Below are positions 14,283-24,790 of a DNA stretch of 24,818 bases, in pieces. Under the pieces are notes generated by a model. The model was not told where the DNA came from. It saw nothing but the letters and a program-made list of their open reading frames with translations, and made no database searches. The stretch's first letter is position 1. Every line of letters starts with the position of its first letter. The stretch lies in assembly GCA_947625005.1 (NCBI GenBank), contig CANQNA010000006.1:1-24818 (forward strand). Reading direction: 5' to 3'. The position numbers were made by a program, and so were the translations under genes. The DNA is from an uncultured Bacilli bacterium. GTDB taxonomy: Bacteria; Bacillota_I; Bacilli_A; RF39; UBA660.

Positions 14283-16391
14283 ATGAAACAACAAATTATA
14301 GAAGTTTTAGAAGATAAATTAGAGGCATTAGATATAATTAGTCTTAATGATTTATTAAATTTAAAAACTCCGGAAGAATTAAAAGAATTGGAAAATATTT
14401 TAGAAGAGCTTTATCAAGAAAATATTGTATATAAAACCAATAAGGACAAATATATTTTATATAAAAATTGCCCTAATTTTAGATTAGGTAAAATAGATAT
14501 AAATAAAAAAGGTTCTGGATTTCTTCTATTAGATAAAGAAAAAGATATTTATATACCTAAAGAAGATTTAAACGGAGCAATTAATGATGATTATGCTTTA
14601 GTAGAGTTAAATCCTAAAGATAATACTGAAGGTAGAGTAGTAAGAGTTTTAGATCGAAATTTAAAAAATTTAATTGGTGAAATTTATCATAAGAATACGG
14701 AAGCTTATATTAAATTAGATGATGAGAAGAAATCTTTAGAAATTGTTCTAGATCAAGCGAGTTCTAAAAATTTAGTTGATGGAACTAAAGTATTAGTTAC
14801 AACTATTAAAGAATTAGGAAAGAATCGTTATTATGCTAGAGTTGTAACAGTTATAGGGCATAAAGATGATCCAGGTGTGGATATTAAAACAGTTGCATAT
14901 AAATATGGTATCTTTGAAGAATTCAGTAAAGAAGCAATGGAACAAGCAGAAAGTTTGCCTAATGAAGTTAGTGTTGATGAAAAAAAAGGAAGAAAAGATT
15001 TAACAGATATAGAAATATTTACTATTGATGGGGCAGATACTAAAGATATAGATGATGCTATTAGTCTAAAAAAAGAAGGAAATAATTATCGATTAGGAGT
15101 TCATATAGCAGATGTTTCTCATTATGTTACATTAAATAGTCCATTAGATTTAGATGCTTATGCTAGGGGGACTAGTAGTTATCTTGCTGATAGTGTAATT
15201 CCAATGCTTCCTCACAAGTTATCTAATGGAATTTGTTCTTTAAATCCTAATGTGGAAAGATTGGCAATAACTTGTGATATGTTAATTAATCCTGAAGGCG
15301 ATGTTATTGAATATGATATTTATCCTAGTGTAATTAAATCTAGGTTAAAGATGACTTATACTAAAGTAAATGATATTTTATTACGCGATATAGTTGATGA
15401 AGAGTATATTCCCTTTAAAGATACTTTAAAATTAATGAATGAACTAGCGCATATTTTAAGACGTCATAAGATAAAAAAAGGTTATATAGATTTTGATTTA
15501 GATGAAGCGAAAATAATTGTAGATAAAGATAAAAAAGTAATTGGCGTAGAAAAAAGAGTTAGAGAAGATGGAGAGTGTTTGATAGAAGATTTTATGATTG
15601 CAGCAAATGAAACGGTTGCAAGTCATATTTATAATATGGATTTACCATTTATCTATCGTACACATGCTGAGCCTAGTGCAGAAAAGATTGATCAATTTTT
15701 AAAACTTATTAGTTTAATGGGTTATTCAGTGAAGGGTAAGTTTAAATCTGTAACACCTAAAGATATGCAAAAAATATTAGAACAACTTCATGATAAACCT
15801 GAGGCAAGTATTTTAAGTTCTATGTTACTTCGTAGTATGAGAAAAGCAATTTATCAAAAAGAAAATATTGGGCATTTTGGTTTAGCAAGTTCTTGTTATA
15901 CCCATTTTACTTCTCCTATTAGACGTTATCCTGATTTAATCGTTCATAGACTTTTAAGAACTTATTTGTTTGATAATGATTTAAGTAAAGAAACTATTAA
16001 TTATTGGGATACTAATTTAGTTCAAATTGCCGAACAGGCAAGTGATAGAGAGCAGAAGAGTGTAGAAGCAGAACGAGAAGTTGACGATATGAAAATGGCT
16101 GAGTATATGGAAAGCAAGATTGGTGAAGTATATGAAGGAATTATTGATACAGTTACAAATTTTGGTTTCTTTGTACAACTAGATAATCTAGTAGAAGGTT
16201 TAGTTCACATAAATACTTTAAAAGGAGATTATTACCATTATGTTGAAGAACAATTGAGTTTGATTGGAGAAAATACTAAAAAAACTTATCGAATTGGTGA
16301 TAAAGTTAAAGTAAAATGTGTGGCTGCTAGCAAAGAAGCTCGAACGGTTGATTTTGTAATTTTAGGAGACAAAGATGGAAGTCAAGAATAA
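14283..16391 (+). CDS. rnr: Ribonuclease R
   Basis: This 702-residue 3'-to-5' exoribonuclease has the RNase II/R order: N-terminal helix-turn-helix-like part (about 1-60), two cold-shock domains (about 65-215), the RNB catalytic domain, and a C-terminal S1 domain (about 620-697, GEVYEGIIDTVTNFGFFVQL). The catalytic acidic cluster is D249, D252, D255, D257 and D258 within TIDGADTKDIDDA, and the RNB signature HFTSPIRRYPDLIVHR is intact. RNase R degrades structured RNA and, with SmpB and tmRNA, removes mRNA from stalled ribosomes. That fits its 17-base overlap with smpB. TGGAGGG precedes the ATG. The Lys-rich tail seen in some RNase R proteins is short here. Confidence 0.95.
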   Translation: MKQQIIEVLEDKLEALDIISLNDLLNLKTPEELKELENILEELYQENIVYKTNKDKYILYKNCPNFRLGKIDINKKGSGFLLLDKEKDIYIPKEDLNGAINDDYALVELNPKDNTEGRVVRVLDRNLKNLIGEIYHKNTEAYIKLDDEKKSLEIVLDQASSKNLVDGTKVLVTTIKELGKNRYYARVVTVIGHKDDPGVDIKTVAYKYGIFEEFSKEAMEQAESLPNEVSVDEKKGRKDLTDIEIFTIDGADTKDIDDAISLKKEGNNYRLGVHIADVSHYVTLNSPLDLDAYARGTSSYLADSVIPMLPHKLSNGICSLNPNVERLAITCDMLINPEGDVIEYDIYPSVIKSRLKMTYTKVNDILLRDIVDEEYIPFKDTLKLMNELAHILRRHKIKKGYIDFDLDEAKIIVDKDKKVIGVEKRVREDGECLIEDFMIAANETVASHIYNMDLPFIYRTHAEPSAEKIDQFLKLISLMGYSVKGKFKSVTPKDMQKILEQLHDKPEASILSSMLLRSMRKAIYQKENIGHFGLASSCYTHFTSPIRRYPDLIVHRLLRTYLFDNDLSKETINYWDTNLVQIAEQASDREQKSVEAEREVDDMKMAEYMESKIGEVYEGIIDTVTNFGFFVQLDNLVEGLVHINTLKGDYYHYVEEQLSLIGENTKKTYRIGDKVKVKCVAASKEARTVDFVILGDKDGSQE

Positions 16392-16803
16392 GAAAGCTTA
16401 TTATGATTATTTTATCGAAACAGAAATAGAAGCAGGTATTGTATTAACGGGAACTGAGATAAAATCTATTAGAAAAGGTAGTGTAGATTTAAAAGATAGT
16501 TATGCGAGAATTAGACATAATGAAGCAGAAATTATTAATATGTATATTGCCAAATATGATAAAGGGAATAGATTTAATCGTGCAGAAAGAAGAACTAGGA
16601 AACTTTTATTGCATAAAGAAGAAATTAAAAGAATTCAAAACAAAATAGTTTTAACTGGTTATAGTTTAATCCCTCTAAAACTTTATTTAAAAGATGGATA
16701 TGCCAAAATCTTATTAGGAATTTGTAAAGGAAAAAAGAATTATGATAAGAGGGAAGTAATAAAAGCAAGAGATTTAGAACGTGAAAATAAACAACAATTT
16801 TAA
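16375..16803 (+). CDS. smpB: SmpB, tmRNA-binding trans-translation protein
   Basis: The 142-residue protein has the SmpB signatures: NKKAYYDYFIETEIEAGIVL at the start, TGTEIKSIRKGSVDLKDSY, RRTRKLLLHKEEI, PLKLYLKDGYAKI, and the C-terminal GKKNYDKRE, whose tail enters the mRNA channel of a stalled ribosome. It carries tmRNA to the ribosome and accommodates it. The gene begins inside the last codons of rnr (17-base overlap, AGGAG 7 bases ahead), so the two should be translated together. No tmRNA gene is seen between here and the end of the window, so ssrA must lie elsewhere. A terminator follows. Confidence 0.96.
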   Translation: MEVKNKKAYYDYFIETEIEAGIVLTGTEIKSIRKGSVDLKDSYARIRHNEAEIINMYIAKYDKGNRFNRAERRTRKLLLHKEEIKRIQNKIVLTGYSLIPLKLYLKDGYAKILLGICKGKKNYDKREVIKARDLERENKQQF

Positions 16804-16806
16804 TAT

Positions 16807-16830
16807 AAAATTAGACATTGTCTAGTTTTT
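16807..16830. terminator. Terminator between smpB and the convergent small gene
   Basis: TAGAC-ATT-GTCTA (about 16812-16824), lengthened by A/T pairs and one T-G on each side, and followed by TTTTT. The reverse strand also ends in a T-rich stretch, so it may work for the convergent gene too. Confidence 0.65.
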
Positions 16831-16846
16831 ATTTGTCAAAAATATA

Positions 16847-17098
16847 TTATTTATGGGTATTTTGATAATAGTTTCTTTCACTAATAGAATTGGCAACTAA
16901 TTCTAATTCATCGTTATCAGTATCTTGTAATTCTTCTTCAATTAAAAAAATAATATTTTGATAAGATGAGCAAGTTTCATAATTGATGTGATTAGTTTTT
17001 AATATAGATATTTCATAATTAGTTAGGTAAATATCTTTATTAATTTTTTGTAGTTTATTATTGTGAATTGTGTTATTTAGATAAGATTCTATATTCAT
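16847..17098 (-). CDS. Unrecognised 83-residue acidic protein
   Basis: The family is not recognised. The protein is small and soluble, rich in Asn, Ile and Glu, with predicted helices (YLTNYEISILKTNHI; an acidic segment EEELQDTDNDELELVANSI) and one cysteine. Support for it being real is positional: its ATG overlaps the TGA of the upstream 57-residue membrane protein gene in ATGA, a translational-coupling arrangement, and both follow a good reverse promoter at 17293-17321. It has no ribosome site of its own beyond the A-rich end of that gene. It ends 43 bases from the smpB stop with a terminator between. It may act together with the membrane protein. Confidence 0.6.
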   Translation of the reverse strand: MNIESYLNNTIHNNKLQKINKDIYLTNYEISILKTNHINYETCSSYQNIIFLIEEELQDTDNDELELVANSISERNYYQNTHK

Positions 17099-17268
17099 TT
17101 TGTTAAAATGTATTTATAAATAATAAAAGCAAGCCCCAATAAAATTAGTAAGATTAATAAAAATAAAACAAATTTAGGGAATTTATTTGTTCTTTTATAA
17201 GGTTTTAAAGGATCTTCTGTTACTAATTTTTTATTTAATTTAATTTTTTCTTCTTCTTGATTATTCAT
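17095..17268 (-). CDS. Small single-pass membrane protein, 57 residues
   Basis: Read on the reverse strand, this frame gives a 57-residue protein: a charged N-terminal half (MNNQEEEKIKLNKKLVTEDP, then a Lys/Arg-rich KPYKRTNKFPK) and one long hydrophobic helix (about residues 33-51, Leu/Ile-rich), ending in YKYILTK. The basic stretch before the helix predicts a cytoplasmic N-terminus. It has a strong AAGGAG (17281-17276) 7 bases ahead of the ATG and a near-consensus promoter. Its stop TGA overlaps the next gene's ATG. Function is unknown; sizes and topology like this occur in regulators of larger membrane complexes and in type I-like toxins, but there is no evidence for either here. Confidence 0.7.
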   Translation of the reverse strand: MNNQEEEKIKLNKKLVTEDPLKPYKRTNKFPKFVLFLLILLILLGLAFIIYKYILTK

Positions 17269-17292
17269 AAATTTTCTCCTTATTATTAATAA

Positions 17293-17321
17293 ACTATATC
17301 ATAATTTTTTTAACTTGACAA
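17293..17321 (-). promoter_or_regulatory. Promoter of the two-gene small-protein operon
   Basis: On the reverse strand, TTGTCA (17321-17316) and TATAGT (17298-17293) are 17 bases apart, each one base from consensus. Confidence 0.7.
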
Positions 17322-17348
17322 ATCTAAAAATAAATCCTGAATATTTGT

Positions 17349-17377
17349 TTGTTTAAAATAAGGATCTATGCTATACT
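17349..17377 (+). promoter_or_regulatory. Promoter of the three-gene helical-protein operon
   Basis: TTGTTT (17349-17354), a 17-base spacer and an extended -10, TGCTATACT (core 17372-17377). A TTG at 17349 that would lengthen the downstream gene is the -35 itself, so it is not a start codon. Confidence 0.7.
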
Positions 17378-17399
17378 CATTATAGTAGGAGGCTTTAAA

Positions 17400-18317
17400 A
17401 TGATAGTTGTCAAGACTTTTGTTTCCGAATTACATAAAAAATATTCTTTTTTACAAGAACAAATTAATCAATTTGAAGAAAAAGTAAATGTTGTGAATGA
17501 ATTAATCGACTTAATCAAAAAAACAACCTTAAAAGATATTAAAAATATAAATGGGGAAGATTTGGCCCTTTTATCTGAAAGTGATTTTAAAAAAATTATA
17601 GAAGTTTGTAATTTAGATAATGCTTGTTTAGAAAAATTTGTAGATTATGCTGTAACAGATAATTTATATGCTAAAGTTTTATTAGATGGAAATGCTAATG
17701 AAGATTTAACAAAAAAAGCAGAAGAAGCTAAAAAATGGTTAGATGAGCAAGCAAAACATATTGTAGAAATTATAACAGAGTTTAAAAATAGCAATGAATC
17801 TTATTTAAATAATTTAAAACAGTCTGATAATTTATATAAGAAATATATAAGTTATTTTGATAATGAAGAATTAATTAAGCCTTTAAATAATATAGAAGAA
17901 TTCAACGATGTTCTTAAAAAAAGTGGTTTAATTATGAGTGAAAAATGGCAATTATTAAAATATATTGCTAAAAAAAATATAGATTTTAAAGAAAATTTAA
18001 CTGAATCAGATTTAATGGAAAAAATTAAACAATTATTAGAACAAGAAAAAGATTTATTAGAAGGAATAAATGAAGAAAAAATTAATTTTTGTATTTCTTT
18101 AATTGATATGCCTGAAGAAAAGGTAAAACAATTAAATGTATCTAATGAAGAGTTAATAAAATATCAAAAAATTCCGATATTGAATAATATTAAACTTTTA
18201 TATGAAGAAACTATAGAGTTAATGAATCATGAAGGTAATGAAAAACAAATAGAAAAAAATAAAAAGGAGTTAAAGGCATTTAAAGATAGTTATGATTTTT
18301 TCAAAAATTTAACTTAA
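17400..18317 (+). CDS. Unrecognised 305-residue all-helical protein (first gene of operon)
   Basis: The family is not recognised. The protein lacks signal peptide and membrane segments and is Lys/Glu/Leu/Asn-rich throughout. Long helices with heptad-like spacing are expected at about residues 5-45 (FVSELHKKYSFLQEQINQF), 105-150, and near the C-terminus (270-305), with helical pairs between. ATG 17400 is preferred because AGGAGG (17387-17392) is 7 bases upstream and the longer alternative would start in the promoter. It is followed after 15 bases by a second unrecognised gene and then a third. A scaffold or RNA/DNA-binding role would suit the fold but is not shown by any motif. Confidence 0.75.
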   Translation: MIVVKTFVSELHKKYSFLQEQINQFEEKVNVVNELIDLIKKTTLKDIKNINGEDLALLSESDFKKIIEVCNLDNACLEKFVDYAVTDNLYAKVLLDGNANEDLTKKAEEAKKWLDEQAKHIVEIITEFKNSNESYLNNLKQSDNLYKKYISYFDNEELIKPLNNIEEFNDVLKKSGLIMSEKWQLLKYIAKKNIDFKENLTESDLMEKIKQLLEQEKDLLEGINEEKINFCISLIDMPEEKVKQLNVSNEELIKYQKIPILNNIKLLYEETIELMNHEGNEKQIEKNKKELKAFKDSYDFFKNLT

Positions 18318-18332
18318 GGGGAGAGGATAATA

Positions 18333-19379
18333 ATGAAGCAAGAACTTATTAATCTGTTGCAAAATTATAAAATTGCAGGTATGGACTTAATTTTATCTCG
18401 AATTAATAATGATGAGATGTTAAAGAAAACAGATATTGATATTATTGAATCTGGCGTAAAATCGAGTGGACATAAAGATATTGATGCAGAATTAACTAAA
18501 GTTATGCTTTTAATAAATACTTATATAAGTAGTAAGTTAGTGATTCCTTTAGAAACAGAGCTGGAAGCAGAAATTCCCAAAAAAAGAAGAAATATGGATT
18601 GGTCTGATATTTTTGCTTATTTAAATATAGATTTTAAAGATATAGAATCTAATATTTTAAAAGAAATGGAGAAAGTGACTAATTTTAATTCTATTGGGGA
18701 AACTGCTAGGTTTATTAAAAATTCTAAAAATCCAGAAAATAGAATTTTGAATAAATTAAATGATGCAAATATTATAGTTAGTATTTTAATGTATTCCAAT
18801 AAAAAACTTATTTCATCTGTAATTGATTGTTTTAAAGATAATGGTAAAGTAGATACTAGATGTCTTGGTAAGGCTATAGAAAGTATACCTTCTATTTTTA
18901 TGACAAATACTACTAGTAATATACCAGGTAATTATGAATTATTTATGACTAATTTTAAAATACTTAGTGATAATAGATTGGATGTAAGAAACATTATTAT
19001 TAATAAACCAATTCTTTTAATTAGTGAAAATATAAATGATTTATTAAAATCTTTAAATGATTATGGTGAACTGAAAAATGCTATTATTGAAAATTGTGGA
19101 AATATTTTAGTTAGATATCCTTATCTATTAGAAAAAAATATTGATTTACTGGCAAAATTTGGTATTGATATAAGAAAATGTAAAATAGGAAAAGGCTTTC
19201 AAGTTTTAGGTTACTTAGATTTGGAGACAAAACTTGCAAAAATTAAAGAAATGCAGTATGATGATGAGGTTCTTGTAAATCCAGAAAATGCTTTAGAAAG
19301 CATTAGAGGATTCTTTATTACTCAAAATTATAATAGTAGTAAAGAATTTAATATATTAAGTGGAAAGAAGGCAGCATGA
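18333..19379 (+). CDS. Unrecognised 348-residue helical-repeat protein (mTERF-like rhythm)
   Basis: No close family is recognised. From about residue 160 the sequence runs in units of roughly 30-35 residues, each with a Leu/Ile-rich helix, often a Gly near its end, another helix, then a Leu-Leu or Ile-Leu pair, often with a Pro: ISSVIDCFKDNG to SIPSIFM; FKILSDNRLDVRN to KPILLI; DLLKSLNDYGELKN to RYPYLL; NIDLLAKFGIDIRK to FQVLGY. This resembles mTERF motifs, which build curved nucleic-acid-binding solenoids, but a bacterial mTERF relative would be unusual and the match is only by eye. The first 100 residues are helical and acidic. GGGGAGAGG is the ribosome site. Its TGA overlaps the next gene's ATG. 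Confidence 0.75.
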   Translation: MKQELINLLQNYKIAGMDLILSRINNDEMLKKTDIDIIESGVKSSGHKDIDAELTKVMLLINTYISSKLVIPLETELEAEIPKKRRNMDWSDIFAYLNIDFKDIESNILKEMEKVTNFNSIGETARFIKNSKNPENRILNKLNDANIIVSILMYSNKKLISSVIDCFKDNGKVDTRCLGKAIESIPSIFMTNTTSNIPGNYELFMTNFKILSDNRLDVRNIIINKPILLISENINDLLKSLNDYGELKNAIIENCGNILVRYPYLLEKNIDLLAKFGIDIRKCKIGKGFQVLGYLDLETKLAKIKEMQYDDEVLVNPENALESIRGFFITQNYNSSKEFNILSGKKAA

Positions 19380-19675
19380 TGTTAGAATATTTAAAAGAAT
19401 TTAATTTTGGAGAAGAAGACATTCAAAATATTGTAAAAAATAATGAAATTAATCTTATTAAAAATTTAGAATTAATGAAAAAAAATGTAAAAGATGTAAT
19501 AAATTATTTATTTGAATTAGGAGTAGAAAATGTTGTTAAAGTTTTTAATAGTAGAATAGATTTGTTTTTACTACCTCTTAATTTAGTTAAACAAAATTTT
19601 ACAAAATTAGATAATAAAATGTTGGTTTATATTTTAAATAATTCTGTTGATGATTTGATAAATTATAATATTTAA
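19376..19675 (+). CDS. Unrecognised 99-residue helical protein (third gene of operon)
   Basis: The small protein continues the same rhythm as the gene before it: LEYLKEFNFGEEDIQNIVKN, then DVINYLFELGVENVVKVFNS followed by LFLLPLN, and a final helical unit ending DDLINYNI. It may be a free-standing set of two or three repeats, or the end of a once longer protein split from its neighbour. The start is ATG 19376 overlapping the upstream TGA (ATGA); the adjacent ATG at 19379 has slightly better spacing from GAAGG (19367-19371) and would give 98 residues. No membrane segment is seen. The function is unknown. Confidence 0.65.
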   Translation: MMLEYLKEFNFGEEDIQNIVKNNEINLIKNLELMKKNVKDVINYLFELGVENVVKVFNSRIDLFLLPLNLVKQNFTKLDNKMLVYILNNSVDDLINYNI

Positions 19676-19712
19676 AAATAATTTTTCAAGTCTTTTTTAA
19701 TGCTCTTGTTTT

Positions 19713-19721
19713 TGGTATAAT
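19713..19721 (+). promoter_or_regulatory. Extended -10 promoter of the pcrA operon
   Basis: TGGTATAAT (core 19716-19721) fits an extended -10, 17 bases before the pcrA start. No convincing -35 is seen, and no hairpin terminator separates it from the preceding gene. Confidence 0.55.
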
Positions 19722-19737
19722 TATTAAGAGGGTAAAT

Positions 19738-21810
19738 ATGGAAACAAAAGGATTAAATGAACAACAATTAGAAGCAGTTAATTTTAAAGATGGACCATGT
19801 TTAGTTATGGCTGGAGCCGGTAGTGGTAAAACTAAAGTTTTGACTACGCGAATTGCCAAATTGATTGAAGATGGAATAAGTGATTATAATATATTAGCAA
19901 TTACTTTTACTAATAAAGCTGCTAAAGAAATGCGAGATAGAGTTAATGTAATGATTGGAGATGTTCGAAGTTTTATTGGAACATTTCATTCTTTTGGATT
20001 AAGAATTATTAGAGAAAATTACCAAAATTTAGGGTTAGATCGAAACTTTACAATTATTGATACAGAAGATGTTTTAAGTATTATTAAAAAAATTTTAAAA
20101 AATCAAAATTTAGATCCTAAACAATATAGTCCTTATTATATAAGAAATAAAATAAGTTTTATAAAGAATCAGATGTTAACTCAGTTAGAATTAGATAAGT
20201 TTTTTAATACACCTATTGATAAAGTAGTAGTTCAAGTTTATGAAAAGTATCAATTGATTATGAAACAGAATAATAGTGTTGATTTTGATGATTTGCTCTT
20301 AAAACCTGTAGAGTTATTTAAAAATAATAAAGAGATATTAGAATATTATCAAGATCGTTATAAATATATTTTAATTGACGAATATCAAGATACTAATCCA
20401 GTTCAATATAAATTATCAAAGTTACTTGCTGAAAAATATCGTAATATTTTTGTTGTAGGGGATGTTAACCAAAGTATTTATGCTTTTAGGCAGGCTGATT
20501 ATAAAAATATCATTAATTTTGAAAATGATTATAAAGAGGCAACTATAATTAAGTTAGAGGAAAATTATCGAAGTACAAATAATATTTTAAATGCTGCAAA
20601 TAGTGTTATTAAAAATAATCAAGAAAGAAAAGATTTAACTCTTTGGAGTAAAAAAGGGGAAGGAGTTAAAATTAAATATTTACGCAGTTATGATGAAAAA
20701 CATGAAGTTACATTAATAATAAGTGAAATTCAGAGTCTTTTAGATCAAGGTTATAAAAAAAGTGAAATAGGAATTCTTTATCGAACTAATGCGCAAAGTC
20801 GTATTGTGGAAGAAATGTTTTTAAAAAAAGGTATTCCTTATAAAGTAGTAGGTAGTTATTACTTTTATAATCGAAAAGAGATTAAAGATTTAATCTCCTA
20901 TTTGAGATTAATTTATAATAATCATGATGAAGTTAGCTTAAGAAGAATAATAAATGTTCCTAAAAGAGGAATTGGAGAAACCGCAATTAGAAATTTAGAA
21001 AATTTAGCCAGTGAACAAGGGATTAGTTTGTTTGATGCTTTATCTTCGAAAAAAGAGTTAGAATTTAAAAATCTAATTTTAGATTTAGTTGATTGTAGTA
21101 ATAATATGAGTTTAACAGAATTAATTGATGCTGTGTTAGAAAAAAGTGGTTTGAAGAAGAGTTTAGAAGAAGATAAAACTTTAGAAAATGAACTTAGATT
21201 AGATAATTTACTAGAATTTAAAAGTATTACAGCATCTTTTGAAGACAGAACAGGTTGTGTTAATTTAGGAGATTTTTTAGAAGAAATTTCTTTAATTAGT
21301 GATATTAGTAGTCATCAAGAAGATAATGATGAAGTTACTTTAATGACTATTCATAGTGCAAAGGGTTTAGAGTTTGATGTAGTTTTCTTAATTGGTATGG
21401 AAGAAGGAATATTCCCTCATAATATGTCTTTAATGGAAGATAATTTAGAAGAAGAAAGAAGATTATGTTATGTAGGTATTACAAGAGCCCGAGAAATTCT
21501 TTATATAACTAATGCTAAAAGACGTATGTTATATGGAAAAGACCAAATGAATATGCCAAGTAGATTTATTTCAGAAATTGATTCTGCTTTAATTGAAACA
21601 AATGAAATTTTAGAAGAAAAGATGAATATTAATAAAGAAGATATGTATACAAATACAGATAATGATGATATTAAAAATGGAGATTTAGTTACTCATGAAG
21701 TTTATGGCAATGGTGTTGTTATTGGTGTTGATGGTAGTCTAGTTACAGTCGCTTTTAAGACTGGAGTAAAAAAATTAATGAAAAATCATAAAAGTTTGAA
21801 AAAATTATAG
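19738..21810 (+). CDS. pcrA: PcrA/UvrD-type superfamily 1 DNA helicase
   Basis: The 690-residue protein has the full set of SF1A helicase motifs: Walker A AGAGSGKT (25-32), ITFTNKAAKEM (motif Ia), DEYQDTN (214-220, Walker B), GDVNQSIYAFR (motif III), a YRSTNNI segment (IV), TLMTIHSAKGLEFDVVFLIG (V) and CYVGITRA (VI). The last 45 residues (GDLVTHEVYGNGVVIGVDG) form the small C-terminal domain by which Bacillota PcrA contacts RNA polymerase. It unwinds DNA 3'-to-5' in repair, at stalled forks and during rolling-circle replication. Being first in an operon with ligA, as in Bacillus, favours PcrA. The next gene starts 10 bases downstream. AGAGGGT is the ribosome site. Confidence 0.95.
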   Translation: METKGLNEQQLEAVNFKDGPCLVMAGAGSGKTKVLTTRIAKLIEDGISDYNILAITFTNKAAKEMRDRVNVMIGDVRSFIGTFHSFGLRIIRENYQNLGLDRNFTIIDTEDVLSIIKKILKNQNLDPKQYSPYYIRNKISFIKNQMLTQLELDKFFNTPIDKVVVQVYEKYQLIMKQNNSVDFDDLLLKPVELFKNNKEILEYYQDRYKYILIDEYQDTNPVQYKLSKLLAEKYRNIFVVGDVNQSIYAFRQADYKNIINFENDYKEATIIKLEENYRSTNNILNAANSVIKNNQERKDLTLWSKKGEGVKIKYLRSYDEKHEVTLIISEIQSLLDQGYKKSEIGILYRTNAQSRIVEEMFLKKGIPYKVVGSYYFYNRKEIKDLISYLRLIYNNHDEVSLRRIINVPKRGIGETAIRNLENLASEQGISLFDALSSKKELEFKNLILDLVDCSNNMSLTELIDAVLEKSGLKKSLEEDKTLENELRLDNLLEFKSITASFEDRTGCVNLGDFLEEISLISDISSHQEDNDEVTLMTIHSAKGLEFDVVFLIGMEEGIFPHNMSLMEDNLEEERRLCYVGITRAREILYITNAKRRMLYGKDQMNMPSRFISEIDSALIETNEILEEKMNINKEDMYTNTDNDDIKNGDLVTHEVYGNGVVIGVDGSLVTVAFKTGVKKLMKNHKSLKKL

Positions 21811-21820
21811 GAGGGAATTT

Positions 21821-24687
<2,867 letters not shown>

Positions 24688-24690
24688 ACG

Positions 24691-24715
24691 AAATGCACTA
24701 GTTTTAGTGCTTTTT
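24691..24715 (+). terminator. Terminator of the pcrA-ligA operon
   Basis: GCACTA (24695-24700), loop GTTT, TAGTGC (24705-24710), then TTTTT. Confidence 0.85.
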
Positions 24716-24734
24716 GTTTTTTTAATGGAAAAAA

Positions 24735-24765
24735 TTGACAAAGGGGGGGGGGGTAAATGTATAAT
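24735..24765 (+). promoter_or_regulatory. Promoter with an 11-G tract in its spacer (candidate phase-variable switch)
   Basis: A perfect -35 TTGACA (24735-24740) and perfect -10 TATAAT (24760-24765) are 19 bases apart, and 11 consecutive G (24743-24753) fill most of the spacer. The optimum is 17, so a change in G number by slippage would tune or switch the promoter; 9 G would be optimal. No other such G-run is seen in this AT-rich window. The elements are seen directly; switching is inferred. Confidence 0.75.
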
Positions 24766-24790
24766 GAATATATAAGGGAGAATAGAGAAA

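Noticed and set aside
17349..17399. N-terminal extension of the 305-residue protein from a TTG
   Set aside because: That TTG is part of the -35 element; the ATG at 17400 has a strong AGGAGG.
16804..17400. tmRNA (ssrA) gene, often next to smpB
   Set aside because: No tRNA-Ala-like ends or tag-peptide frame seen; the space is taken by the two small reverse genes.
18617..18799. 60-residue reverse frame
   Set aside because: Lies wholly inside the 348-residue helical-repeat gene, with no ribosome site; a shadow of its AT-rich coding strand.
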